From assembly GCA_964643325.1 (NCBI GenBank), contig CAZXSE010000029.1:1-10365 (forward strand): a stretch of 10,365 nt of DNA, in the 5' to 3' direction. Position numbers and translations under genes: made by a program. Shown one piece after another: positions 1-6,171 of this stretch (positions are counted from its first letter, which is position 1; the number at the start of each line of letters is the position of its first letter). The notes beneath the pieces were generated by a model that was not told the origin of the DNA, did no database searches, and was given only the letters and a program-made list of their open reading frames with translations. This DNA comes from Fredricksoniimonas sp964643325. GTDB taxonomy: Bacteria > Omnitrophota > Gorgyraeia > Zapsychrales > Fredricksoniimonadaceae.

Positions 1-273
1 CATGGAAAAATCCTGGCAAGGGAACCCCCCCAAAATTAAGTCACAGGCAGGAATTGATTTGTCCTTTAACGGATCAATTTTCTCAATATCCTTGCAGACC
101 ATCGCATTGCCAAGATTATGCTTATAGGTCGCTGCAGCCCATTCGTTAAAATCATTAGCCCAAACAACATCATACCCTTGCTGATGAAAGCCAAGATCCA
201 ACCCGCCACATCCTGCAAACAAAGAAATCACTTTTGGTGCCACAGATGAGCCCGTGGCCTTCTTTCTTCCCAT
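1..273 (-). CDS. DNA (cytosine-5-)-methyltransferase, N-terminal fragment (runs off the left edge)
   Basis: The 91 visible residues carry the two N-terminal hallmarks of C5-cytosine methyltransferases. Motif I (VISLFAGCGGLDLGF, about residues 15-29) binds S-adenosylmethionine. The catalytic motif IV (GGFPCQDFS, about 82-90) supplies the Cys that attacks C6 of cytosine. Between them, a DFNEWAAATYKHN segment fits motif II/III. ATG at 273 is preceded by GGAGG at a 7-nt spacing, and the nine residues before the conserved block are basic, as is usual for the family. The catalytic domain, target-recognition domain and any adjacent restriction gene lie outside the window, so I cannot tell an orphan enzyme from a restriction-modification partner. 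The sequence here and in its leader is clearly more AT-rich than the following transpeptidase gene, which is compatible with horizontal transfer. Family assignment is very secure; specificity is unknown. Confidence 0.95.
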   Translation of the reverse strand, partial: MGRKKATGSSVAPKVISLFAGCGGLDLGFHQQGYDVVWANDFNEWAAATYKHNLGNAMVCKDIEKIDPLKDKSIPACDLILGGFPCQDFSM

Positions 274-298
274 GGACAATCCTCCATCGTTTGATGAT

Positions 299-304
299 AT
301 TATA
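299..304 (-). promoter_or_regulatory. candidate -10 box for the methyltransferase gene
   Basis: A perfect TATAAT on the minus strand lies 25 nt upstream of the methyltransferase ATG, inside an AT-rich stretch (about 290-370). It would give a leader of roughly 19 nt that includes the GGAGG ribosome binding site. No good -35 hexamer is visible at 16-18 nt, so this is a position-based suggestion only. Confidence 0.4.
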
Positions 305-362
305 AACAGAAATAATTTTATTAGCCGCTGTTTTCTTTCATTACTTAATTATGACTATAAAT

Positions 363-383
363 AAAAAAATCCTTCGCCGAGGA
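363..383 (-). terminator. weak candidate intrinsic terminator after the transpeptidase gene
   Basis: Read on the minus strand, a short stem TCCT/AGGA with loop CGGCGA is followed directly by seven T residues. It sits about 60 nt downstream of the L,D-transpeptidase stop and before the methyltransferase promoter region, where a terminator would be expected. A four-base-pair stem is short, so the call is tentative. Confidence 0.3.
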
Positions 384-441
384 ACACAATTCTCCAGACG
401 CCGATGTGGTGGCATCCCGCCCTCCGCCCCAAAGGCCGCGC

Positions 442-927
442 CTATTCTATACTGACCCGCATCCCCCGCCTCGCCAACTCGAACAGTTCAACGACGTCTC
501 GGTTCCTCATGCGAATACAACCGTGCGATACCGGCGTGCCGATCAGCCATTCCTCGGGCGTGCCGTGGATATAAACACAGCGCCTGAAGGTGTCGACATC
601 GCCGCCGCGGTTGATGCCTTCCTCAAGCCCCTCAAGGCGCAGGATCCGGGTCGTGATCTGATCGACCCGCCCGGCGCGCGGCCTCTGGAATATTGCGGCA
701 ATCTTGCCTGTATAATGCCGTTTGCACAGCACACCACCCATAGGAACGTTCCGACCGATCTTGCTGACGATCCGGTGCGCGCCTGTGGGTGTTTTATTAC
801 TGCCGCTTTGGCATCCCGCGCCGTAGCGTGATGTCGAGACCGGCCAACTCCTGAGGGCTTTGCCGTCACGGGCAAGCGTCAGCGTCTGCCGGGCGATGCT
901 GATGGTGATCGTGGCTAAGACATTCAC
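442..927 (-). CDS. L,D-transpeptidase (YkuD domain), apparently without signal peptide
   Basis: YkuD-family L,D-transpeptidases use a catalytic Cys to make 3-3 peptidoglycan cross-links or to attach proteins to peptidoglycan. The 161-residue product is essentially one YkuD domain. IHG (His121) is followed 13 residues later by SHGCIRM, giving the expected His121, Ser134, His135, Gly136, catalytic Cys137 and Arg139. GSNKTPTGAH (about 42-51) matches the conserved substrate-binding region. The reading frame stays open upstream to an ATG at 1068, but that part overlaps the TPR gene and has no domain similarity. I therefore chose GTG at 927, which overlaps the TPR stop as GTGA and implies translational coupling. 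The start gives no obvious signal peptide although the reaction is periplasmic. Either the protein is exported by another route, has a missed N-terminus, or acts differently. Domain call is secure; start is moderate. Confidence 0.85.
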   Translation of the reverse strand: MNVLATITISIARQTLTLARDGKALRSWPVSTSRYGAGCQSGSNKTPTGAHRIVSKIGRNVPMGGVLCKRHYTGKIAAIFQRPRAGRVDQITTRILRLEGLEEGINRGGDVDTFRRCVYIHGTPEEWLIGTPVSHGCIRMRNRDVVELFELARRGMRVSIE

Positions 928-1592
928 ACCAGCACGCCTTTTTTGACCAGCTCCTCGCGCACCTTGTCCAGGTCCTTGATCTGGTCGGCACAGCGTTTGA
1001 CAAGCTCGCGCAGGTAAATGACCGGCCCGATATTGCCATTGCTCAGGCGTATGGCCCTGACATAACACCGGGCGGCCTCGCGCGCGTTGTCCAACGCTTC
1101 AAAAGCCATCCCCAGGTTCTTCCAGGCAAGCCATTCGTCGGGATCGATGATGATCGCGGCCTCGCAATGCTCCTTGGCCTTGAACGGGTCGCCCTTCATC
1201 AGATAACAGAACGCCGCGTTCACCGCGCGGTTGTAGCGGATCCACTCGGTGTCGGTGTCAAACTCCAGACAGCGCAGGTAATACTCCAGCGCCTGATCAT
1301 AACGGCGGTCGTCCTCGCAGATACTGCCCGCGAAAAAAAGCACATCCGTCTTGAACGGCACCAGCTCCGGCATGGTGCGCGCCTCTTTGGTGATCTCGAG
1401 GTATTTATCGACCTGCCCCGCCGCGTGGCAAAGGTTGTACAGATCGCGCAAGCTCCGCATCTTCTGCCAGCCTTCCTTGAGGCAATGGAACGCGCGCACG
1501 GCATCGTCGAGGATGACGTCATTGAACGGAATGATGTCGCCTACGGGATGATTCAGGATAAGTTGCGGGGGGATGCTGAGATCGTCGGGCAT
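924..1592 (-). CDS. tetratricopeptide (TPR) repeat protein
   Basis: This 222-residue protein is helical and contains TPR-like repeats. The clearest is about residues 153-186 (WLAWKNLGMAFEALDNAREA then ARCYVRAIRLS), preceded by units at about 119-152 (ending EAAIIIDPDEW) and about 83-112 (DQALEYYLRCLEFD). TPR arrays are protein-interaction scaffolds, and nothing indicates an enzymatic role. There is no signal peptide or membrane segment, so it is probably cytoplasmic. ATG at 1592 has an almost perfect ribosome binding site (AAGGAGGT, 5 nt spacing). The stop codon overlaps the GTG start of the L,D-transpeptidase, so the two form a bicistron. The partner is unknown; a link to cell-wall remodelling rests only on the overlap. 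A GCGACA-type dyad repeat lies just upstream of the gene. Confidence 0.85.
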   Translation of the reverse strand: MPDDLSIPPQLILNHPVGDIIPFNDVILDDAVRAFHCLKEGWQKMRSLRDLYNLCHAAGQVDKYLEITKEARTMPELVPFKTDVLFFAGSICEDDRRYDQALEYYLRCLEFDTDTEWIRYNRAVNAAFCYLMKGDPFKAKEHCEAAIIIDPDEWLAWKNLGMAFEALDNAREAARCYVRAIRLSNGNIGPVIYLRELVKRCADQIKDLDKVREELVKKGVLV

Positions 1593-1617
1593 GGATACCT
1601 CCTTGGGTTGCTAAGGA

Positions 1618-1651
1618 AGTATAACGGATGCCGGCGACAGCGTAGTGTCGT
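1618..1651 (-). repeat. GCGACA-N6-TGTCGC dyad element, copy 1
   Basis: Arms CGACA (1635-1639) and TGTCG (1646-1650) flank the loop GCGTAG. The outer pair G1634/T1651 is a wobble. On the + strand AGTAT (1618-1622) precedes the left arm by exactly 11 nt, as in copies 3 and 4. Read in the direction of transcription, the dyad comes first, then 11 nt, then ATACT (within TATACT), then the TPR gene ribosome binding site. It occupies the gap between the XRE gene stop and the TPR start. Confidence 0.7.
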
Positions 1652-1654
1652 GGG

Positions 1655-2116
1655 CTATGCCAATCGAACGACCACCTTTTTCTGAAGGACCCCGGCGACC
1701 TTGCGCAAGGTATCAAGCGTAATATTCTCCCGCCCGGTCTCCAGGCTCGAAACATACTGCTGAATAACGCCCATCTTGCGGGCAAACTGCTCCTGGTTCA
1801 AACCCAGGGCTTTTCTCGCGTGCCTGATCTGCCTGGCAATATCAAAACGTTCCGGCGGAATGGCTTGCGCATGGAACCTATCCCAGCGGGCAACGGCAGG
1901 CCGCGCCCATGCATCCTTGATCATGCGGGACCTGATCAAAGGCCAATTCCGGTCCCAAACCTCATGGCTGATCCAGGAAAGAACTTCATCATGGTCGCGC
2001 ACACGCGCCAGAAGTTTAGCCGCATAAATAAAGAACCGCGGATCACGTTCGTCGTGCAGGATCTGACGGACCCGGTCTTCTTTCAATTTTGTATCCCACA
2101 ACCAGTTCGTTCTCAT
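1655..2116 (-). CDS. XRE-family helix-turn-helix protein, probable antitoxin and autorepressor
   Basis: The 153-residue product ends in an XRE/Cro-type DNA-binding domain (about residues 94-150). IRHARKALGLNQEQFARKMG is followed by a recognition helix around VIQQYVSSLETGRENI and the usual final helices (TLDTLRKVAGVL). Residues 1-90 form a separate helical domain rich in Trp and Arg (LLARVRDHDE, WDRNWPLIRSR). I recognise this only loosely as the kind of domain found on proteins paired with AbiEii toxins. The gene starts 17 nt after the AbiEii-like gene stops, with AAAAGG 7-8 nt before ATG 2116, so the pair is one transcript. The inferred role is to neutralise the toxin and to repress the shared promoter through the palindrome at 2841-2860. 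It could instead be only a transcriptional regulator. Confidence 0.82.
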   Translation of the reverse strand: MRTNWLWDTKLKEDRVRQILHDERDPRFFIYAAKLLARVRDHDEVLSWISHEVWDRNWPLIRSRMIKDAWARPAVARWDRFHAQAIPPERFDIARQIRHARKALGLNQEQFARKMGVIQQYVSSLETGRENITLDTLRKVAGVLQKKVVVRLA

Positions 2117-2133
2117 AGCACGCCTTTTATCTT

Positions 2134-2817
2134 TTAACCTGCCATTTCCTTCAGGATCACTTTGTCCATATAAGCAAATACCTTGCGCGGATCATCTTTA
2201 ACATCAAGGTCCAAAAGCTCAAGCACCGCTTCCGATCTGTGAAACCCCCGATACCAATGATCGAGCCGCGCCGCATCCGCTGCAGAGAAATAGCGAAAAA
2301 AGAACTTCTTAAGCGGTTCATGACGTTTGGAAAGCGTATAAAGATCATAAAGGTCTTTCACGCTCTGACGCCCTCCGGCAACAGGCCCTCCTGTAGAAGA
2401 CATCTTCCCCCGCACACCAATGGCCGCAAAGATCTTATGCCGATAAATATCCGCGAGGGAAAGAATGCCCTTCTCAACCACAACCGCATCCCCGAACACA
2501 TCCTCGACAAAGTCCACTTTCATGACCGCACTGCCCATATCAAGATAAAAGACTTTCATCCCGGCGATCTTCTTGTTCCCTTTGAGCGCGTCGCCCACTT
2601 TGAAAGAATACCCGGTCATAACCTTGATATGCCGCATGATCTTGTCTGCCGAGGCCGGTGTGTAAGACGGGCTGAAAAAATCCAGGTCCTCGGAAAACCG
2701 ATGCTTAAGATGAAACGCCAATGCCGTTCCCCCTGCCAAATAATATTCAGGGAACCGGGATGTGACCATCCGGGCTATCTTCTTTTGCTCTTTGATCATC
2801 CGCTTCCTGGCATCCAT
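2134..2817 (-). CDS. AbiEii/AbiGii-family nucleotidyltransferase, probable toxin
   Basis: AbiEii-type toxins are Pol-beta-fold nucleotidyltransferases; characterised relatives modify RNA and arrest growth. The 227-residue product shows the family motifs in order. AGGTALAFHLKHR (about 28-40) runs into FSEDLDFF, giving the metal-binding Asp44 and Asp46. KVDFV supplies a candidate third Asp (102). DIYRHKIFA contains Lys128, and KDLYDLYTL (about 154-162) is the conserved C-terminal motif. All expected catalytic residues are present, so the enzyme looks intact. ATG 2817 follows GGAGAA within a leader of only about 14 nt from a consensus promoter. Gene order is toxin first, regulator second, the reverse of classical abiEi-abiEii. 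Function as abortive-infection or plasmid-type toxin is inferred from family and pairing. Confidence 0.88.
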   Translation of the reverse strand: MDARKRMIKEQKKIARMVTSRFPEYYLAGGTALAFHLKHRFSEDLDFFSPSYTPASADKIMRHIKVMTGYSFKVGDALKGNKKIAGMKVFYLDMGSAVMKVDFVEDVFGDAVVVEKGILSLADIYRHKIFAAIGVRGKMSSTGGPVAGGRQSVKDLYDLYTLSKRHEPLKKFFFRYFSAADAARLDHWYRGFHRSEAVLELLDLDVKDDPRKVFAYMDKVILKEMAG

Positions 2818-2837
2818 ATCACTTTTCTCCTGCCTGA

Positions 2838-2866
2838 AGTATACTATCCATAGATAGTATTGTCAA
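2838..2866 (-). promoter_or_regulatory. consensus sigma70-type promoter of the toxin-antitoxin module
   Basis: On the minus strand a perfect -35 box TTGACA (2866-2861) is separated by exactly 17 nt from a -10 box TATACT (2843-2838). Initiation would be near 2831, leaving a short leader with GGAGAA (2830-2825) ahead of ATG 2817. This is the best promoter in the window. Confidence 0.85.
2841..2860. promoter_or_regulatory. 20-bp palindromic operator between -35 and -10
   Basis: ATACTATC and GATAGTAT form a perfect 8-bp inverted repeat around CATA. The palindrome fills the spacer and overlaps half of the -10 box, so a bound dimer would block RNA polymerase. The XRE protein encoded downstream in the same transcript is the obvious candidate ligand; that assignment is inference. 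Confidence 0.8.
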
Positions 2867-2878
2867 GAAAGACCCAAA

Positions 2879-2899
2879 GGGGACACACACTTATTTCAT
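2879..2899 (+). repeat. half copy of the 47-bp inverted repeat family
   Basis: These 21 bases are identical to the left arm and first part of the loop of the two repeats at 10083-10129 and 10218-10264 (GGGGACACACACTTA, then TTTCAT). The right arm is missing and is replaced by an unrelated C/G-rich palindrome. The half copy lies 12 bp upstream of the -35 box of the toxin-antitoxin promoter. Confidence 0.8.
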
Positions 2900-2913
2900 G
2901 GCCCCCACCCTGG

Positions 2914-2936
2914 CCCTCCCCCACAAGGGGGGAGGG
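2914..2936. repeat. C-rich/G-rich intergenic palindrome
   Basis: CCCTCCCCC pairs with GGGGGAGGG around a 5-nt loop. It lies 17 nt downstream of the SIMPL gene stop and could end that transcript, although no T-run follows on the minus strand. Palindromes of this composition are widespread intergenic repeats in many bacteria. A short open frame across it on the + strand (MAPTLALPHKGGG) is the typical spurious translation of such repeats. Confidence 0.65.
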
Positions 2937-2953
2937 AATTCCTGCTCTGATCT

Positions 2954-3703
2954 TTATTCAATGGCGAAGCTGGCTGAGACGACTGACATGACTTTCTTCT
3001 CGAAGGAGGAGGTGTCGTTCATCCCCCAGTCGGACACATCAGTCGATGTGATCGGCGTGATCTGGAACACTCCCATCTTCGCCGAACGCATCAACCCGAT
3101 CTTATTGCCAACAGAACCCGCGATGCTCATCGCCCGCTCTTTGGCATTCTGCGTGGCCAGACCCAGCATCTCAAGTTTCAATTTGCCCAGATCCGTATAA
3201 AAGAACTCTGGCGAATTCGATACAAATTCAATGCCCTGACTGATAAGCTCGGTCGATTCACGCGCCACTTTGGCGATCTTCTCAACCTCGCGCGAGCGGA
3301 CTTCGACGCCCTGCGACAGCACATAACCGCTGATCTCATTGGTCTGCTCGTCGTCCTTGTTGCGCTTACGCAACACATCCGTCGCGATCGGCGATCCGAT
3401 GATCTCGGCCTCATTGACCTGCTTATCTTTCAGATAGGCCAGCACCTTGGCCATGTCCTGGTTCAGCGCCTGATACGCCGCGGCCAGATCCGCATTCTGG
3501 CGCGACACCCTGCACGACCAGATGATGTAATCGCTCTTGATCTCCTTTTGCGCGGAACCGGTAACGGTAATGGTCTCGCGGGTGAATTTCATGAGCTTAA
3601 GCGCACCCGACGAGAGGATGAGGCTTCCCAGGATCGTCGCGATCACAATGCAAATGCCCAGGACAATGATCTGCGAACTTTTCAAAACATTACCGCTTTC
3701 CAT
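2954..3703 (-). CDS. SIMPL (DUF541) domain protein, N-terminally membrane anchored
   Basis: The 249-residue product has a short N-terminal tail, one hydrophobic segment (about residues 11-33, IIVLGICIVIATILGSLIL) and then a SIMPL domain to the end. The domain opens with TITVTGSAQKEIKSDYIIW. It includes AKERAMSIAGSVGNKIG and closes with SFEKKVMSVVSASFAI, all typical of COG2859. The lack of a clear cleavage site suggests an uncleaved anchor with the domain outside the cytoplasmic membrane. SIMPL proteins occur widely in bacterial envelopes, but their biochemical role is poorly defined, so I give none. ATG 3703 follows AAGGAGC with a 7-nt spacing. The gene stands about 110 nt from the transglutaminase stop with a hairpin between, so it may be independently transcribed. 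Confidence 0.9.
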   Translation of the reverse strand: MESGNVLKSSQIIVLGICIVIATILGSLILSSGALKLMKFTRETITVTGSAQKEIKSDYIIWSCRVSRQNADLAAAYQALNQDMAKVLAYLKDKQVNEAEIIGSPIATDVLRKRNKDDEQTNEISGYVLSQGVEVRSREVEKIAKVARESTELISQGIEFVSNSPEFFYTDLGKLKLEMLGLATQNAKERAMSIAGSVGNKIGLMRSAKMGVFQITPITSTDVSDWGMNDTSSFEKKVMSVVSASFAIE

Positions 3704-3765
3704 GTGAAGCTCCTTTTTTTAATCTATTACCATACACGTACCAAATAACACAGAGATGCTTCCCC

Positions 3766-3790
3766 CTCAGAAATCCGTAGGATTTCCGAG
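3766..3790. repeat. hairpin CTCAGAAATCC-GTA-GGATTTCCGAG, intergenic
   Basis: Eleven-base arms with a single imperfect pair surround a 3-nt loop. It lies 24 nt after the transglutaminase stop and upstream of the SIMPL gene. No clean T-run follows on the minus strand, so it may be an intergenic palindromic repeat or mRNA-stabilising hairpin rather than a classical terminator. Confidence 0.6.
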
Positions 3791-3813
3791 TGGAGTCAGC
3801 ATGACAGCGATCT

Positions 3814-5700
3814 TCATTTCTTCTTGAACACGATCCGCTGGCGCGTTTGGCGCGAAAGATCAGCGTGAAAGGCGCGCAATTCTTCCAGCGCTTCTTTCGG
3901 CAAAAGCACCCGCTTCAATACGATGGATTGCCTGAGCGTGACGCCCAGCGGCGTTCGTTTCAATGTCCGCGTAAGACTCATATACGGGCAATTGATCTGA
4001 AGATCCGGCGGGACATACAAGACCTCGAACCCTTCCGGGATCCGGTAAATATTCTCCACCTCCATGATCGCGTTCGACGGAAAAAAGAATGCCTCACGCC
4101 GTTCTTTCTTTTCAAAAACCTCGTCCCTGTTCATGGCATCAAGGTCGATCACAATAAGCCCGTCCGTGGACGGGAATTCTTCCGGACGACGGGCCTGGAC
4201 TGTTGTGCGGATCCGCCCGTAACGCTTGTCCAGCCCGTCGAGCTCACGCCGCATGACTTCACCGCCCTGGGCGATCTCAAAATCCAGCCGCTCGTTCAAT
4301 TCTTTCTTTTGCGCGTCGTTCAAACTCTTCCAGGAATCGCGTATACCGATCGAATCATCAAGGTCCCAAACCCTGGATGTTTCGAATACGCTGGACCAGT
4401 CTTCATTCATATCAATGACCCGGTTCGTGCGCTCTGACAGGCGCTCAGTATCAAACTCAGGAAAACGGCCAAACCGCCCCTTGCCGTCGGCGATCACAAA
4501 AGTATATGCCCGCTGGAACCCCTTCGGATACTGCCCGATGTCATAACCCTTGAGCAGCGGGTCCGCGTAAAAATCCCCGGCCAAAGGATCCTCGACCAGA
4601 AGCAGGGCATGGTCAAAGAGCGTCGGAATTGGCAGGTCATAGGAAGGGTCGTTGATCGCGTATTCGTCGTTAAAAAGCGCAATATGCGCCTTGACCCCGA
4701 CGGAAGCAAGCATGGCCCTGGCCAACAGCGACAGGTCCTTGCAGTCGCCGTATTTGTTGGCAAAAACATCTTTCGTCGAATGCGGCTCAAACGCGTTCTC
4801 CCCGAAACTCATGGATACATAGCGGAAATTATCCTGAACATACTCGAGGATCGCTCGGACCTTATCGCGGGTCAATTCGGCATTGCCGACCGCGGCTTTT
4901 GCGGCCGCGATGATCTCAGGGGCCATCACCGTATTCTTGTCGATAAGGCCCGAATACCATTTCGCAAACTCATCCCAGGTCTTCACGGACGAGAACTCGA
5001 ACGCCTCCATCGGATCGTCCGGCGACGGCGGGGGCGTATATTCCTCACCCTTGCTGTCATCATAAAGATCATTCAACACCCAACGATATGTCACCATCCC
5101 GTTCTTCTCTGTTATTTCCGGCTTCTGGGTCAGGCCGAACTCGCGGTACAAGATGCCCAGTTTCTTCGGGAATGTGATCGTATAACGGTACTCCTTGACC
5201 GGAACGCCCCAACGCACGGATTCCATATCCCAAAAAGCATTCTTCATGGTCATGCCTTTGGACGCGATGGTATGGTCCAGTTCTATGACCACGCCCACAC
5301 CGACCGCGGGCATGGACAACATCCGCACCATGGCATTGGAATACATGGGCTCACCGTCGTAAACCGCCATGTCCTGGACCTTCATGGGCGGATGCTTCTT
5401 GCCGTCAGGCGTTACCGTAAAGACTTTCTGCTCGATAATGCGGTCAAGGTCGCGATCATAATGAATGGGAACCTCGCCCATATCCTTGGCATCCTCTTTC
5501 TGGATCAGGACCTTGCGTTGCGTCCGACGGGTAAAAGACCAGTCCGCGTTGACCTTGATATCGTCCTGCGAAAGAAGGAAAATATATGACTTGTCGGCGT
5601 GCCGCTCTTCAAAGGACTGCGGCTCTTCCCCGGCGCAAGAGGCCGCGCTCCAGAAACAAACAATAACAACAAGCCACGATCTCAAATACTTATGGTCCAT
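3814..5700 (-). CDS. DUF3857 and transglutaminase-like domain protein, predicted lipoprotein
   Basis: The 628-residue protein begins with a signal sequence (YLRSWLVVIVCFWSAASC). The lipobox-like AASC would place the lipidated Cys at 22; cleavage by signal peptidase I nearby is the alternative. Residues of about 50-215 match the DUF3857 pattern (HYDRDLDRIIEQKVFTVTPDGK). A transglutaminase-like core follows at about 275-385. It has a complete candidate triad: Cys320 in NKYGDCKDLSLLARAML, His364 in LFDHALLL and Asp380 in FYADPLL. The rest (to 628) is a beta-rich C-terminal region like that of DUF3857 proteins. Such proteins are envelope-facing and have papain-like chemistry; the substrate is unknown. 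ATG 5700 follows GGAGG at a 5-nt spacing. The gene is 41 nt downstream of a small unrecognised gene. Confidence 0.9.
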   Translation of the reverse strand: MDHKYLRSWLVVIVCFWSAASCAGEEPQSFEERHADKSYIFLLSQDDIKVNADWSFTRRTQRKVLIQKEDAKDMGEVPIHYDRDLDRIIEQKVFTVTPDGKKHPPMKVQDMAVYDGEPMYSNAMVRMLSMPAVGVGVVIELDHTIASKGMTMKNAFWDMESVRWGVPVKEYRYTITFPKKLGILYREFGLTQKPEITEKNGMVTYRWVLNDLYDDSKGEEYTPPPSPDDPMEAFEFSSVKTWDEFAKWYSGLIDKNTVMAPEIIAAAKAAVGNAELTRDKVRAILEYVQDNFRYVSMSFGENAFEPHSTKDVFANKYGDCKDLSLLARAMLASVGVKAHIALFNDEYAINDPSYDLPIPTLFDHALLLVEDPLAGDFYADPLLKGYDIGQYPKGFQRAYTFVIADGKGRFGRFPEFDTERLSERTNRVIDMNEDWSSVFETSRVWDLDDSIGIRDSWKSLNDAQKKELNERLDFEIAQGGEVMRRELDGLDKRYGRIRTTVQARRPEEFPSTDGLIVIDLDAMNRDEVFEKKERREAFFFPSNAIMEVENIYRIPEGFEVLYVPPDLQINCPYMSLTRTLKRTPLGVTLRQSIVLKRVLLPKEALEELRAFHADLSRQTRQRIVFKKK

Positions 5701-5725
5701 AGAACCTCCGGATTGGAATTAAATG

Positions 5726-5731
5726 ATTATA
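5726..5731 (-). promoter_or_regulatory. candidate -10 box for the transglutaminase gene
   Basis: A perfect TATAAT on the minus strand lies 25 nt before ATG 5700, giving a short leader that includes the GGAGG site. No convincing -35 hexamer is present, and the gene may instead be read through from the upstream small gene. Confidence 0.35.
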
Positions 5732-5741
5732 TCTCGTGTGC

Positions 5742-6122
5742 CTATAAAAGACTGGAAGATCTTGTTATAACCGGCTCTTTAAGGATGATCACATTCGTTG
5801 ACGACGGACGCATGAGTGTGTTGTCGCGGTCGCAATACGGCGACTCCTTGATCTCCTGGATCATGTCGATGTCAACATAAGGGAACTTGATCTCGACGCG
5901 CCAGGAATCCGTGATATTGACCCGTTCATCATCCAGAAAGAACGCCGGGCACGCCTGCGCGACTTCCGTAAGATCGGCGTCAATGTCAAATTCCCGGCCG
6001 CAGGCGACGATCAGGCGCGACTGCTCCAGAAAATCCCGGATCGCGCCCGTATATCCCCGCCGCATCCCGGCCCAGGCGCTTTTATATAACTCTTTCTCGA
6101 CCTGAAACTCATCCCATGTCAT
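5742..6122 (-). CDS. hypothetical protein, 126 residues
   Basis: I do not recognise this family. The product begins MTWDEFQVEKELYKSAWAGM and is helical for the first 40 or so residues, then mixed. It has an acidic middle (FDIDADLTEV, FFLDDERVNITDSW), a stretch likely to be beta (WRVEIKFPYVDIDMI) and a Ser-rich end. There is no signal peptide or transmembrane segment. The frame allows ATG at 6128, but AAGG (6133-6130) sits directly against that codon and 7 nt from the next ATG at 6122, so 6122 is the better start. Two cysteines are present without a metal-binding pattern. It lies between the terminator of the HAD operon and the transglutaminase gene. Coding is supported by the ribosome binding site and the tight fit between neighbours. 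Confidence 0.65.
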   Translation of the reverse strand: MTWDEFQVEKELYKSAWAGMRRGYTGAIRDFLEQSRLIVACGREFDIDADLTEVAQACPAFFLDDERVNITDSWRVEIKFPYVDIDMIQEIKESPYCDRDNTLMRPSSTNVIILKEPVITRSSSLL

Positions 6123-6144
6123 ATGCATACCTTAAATCTACCCC

Positions 6145-6161
6145 GCGACAGCGTTATGTCG
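6145..6161 (-). repeat. GCGACA-N6-TGTCG dyad element, copy 2
   Basis: GCGACA (6145-6150), loop GCGTTA, then TGTCG (6157-6161). This copy lacks the AGTAT box found 11 nt away in the other three; at the equivalent place is the AAGGT of the ribosome binding site of the 126-residue protein. It lies between that gene and the intrinsic terminator of the HAD operon. Confidence 0.7.
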
Positions 6162-6171
6162 TGAAGAAAAT

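Noticed and set aside
343..354. ACTTAATTATGA, matching the central part of the 47-bp repeat in reverse orientation
   Set aside because: The stem arms are absent and the match is confined to 12 AT-rich bases in an AT-rich leader, so chance is the simplest explanation.
811..836. Possible fifth dyad element (CCGTAGCGTGATGTCG)
   Set aside because: It matches only 12 of 16 core bases, lacks complementary arms and lies inside the transpeptidase coding sequence.
442..1068. Longer version of the L,D-transpeptidase starting at ATG 1068
   Set aside because: The extra 47 residues overlap the TPR coding sequence, have no family similarity and no ribosome binding site. GTG 927 overlapping the TPR stop is more economical.
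2366..2407. Gly-rich stretch (GKMSSTGGPVAGGRQ) inside the AbiEii-like protein, considered as an in-frame mobile insertion
   Set aside because: The GGRQ-xx-KDLYDLY arrangement looks familiar from relatives of this toxin group, and no flanking duplication was found. It is probably a normal loop.
2898..3200. Open frame on the + strand beginning MAPTLALPHKGGG
   Set aside because: Its start is the translation of a C/G-rich palindromic repeat and the rest is antisense to the SIMPL gene.
4609..5589. Long open frame (326 residues) on the + strand
   Set aside because: It is wholly antisense to the transglutaminase gene, which has clear domains, catalytic residues and a good ribosome binding site. 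The + frame product is His- and Arg-rich with no recognisable domain.
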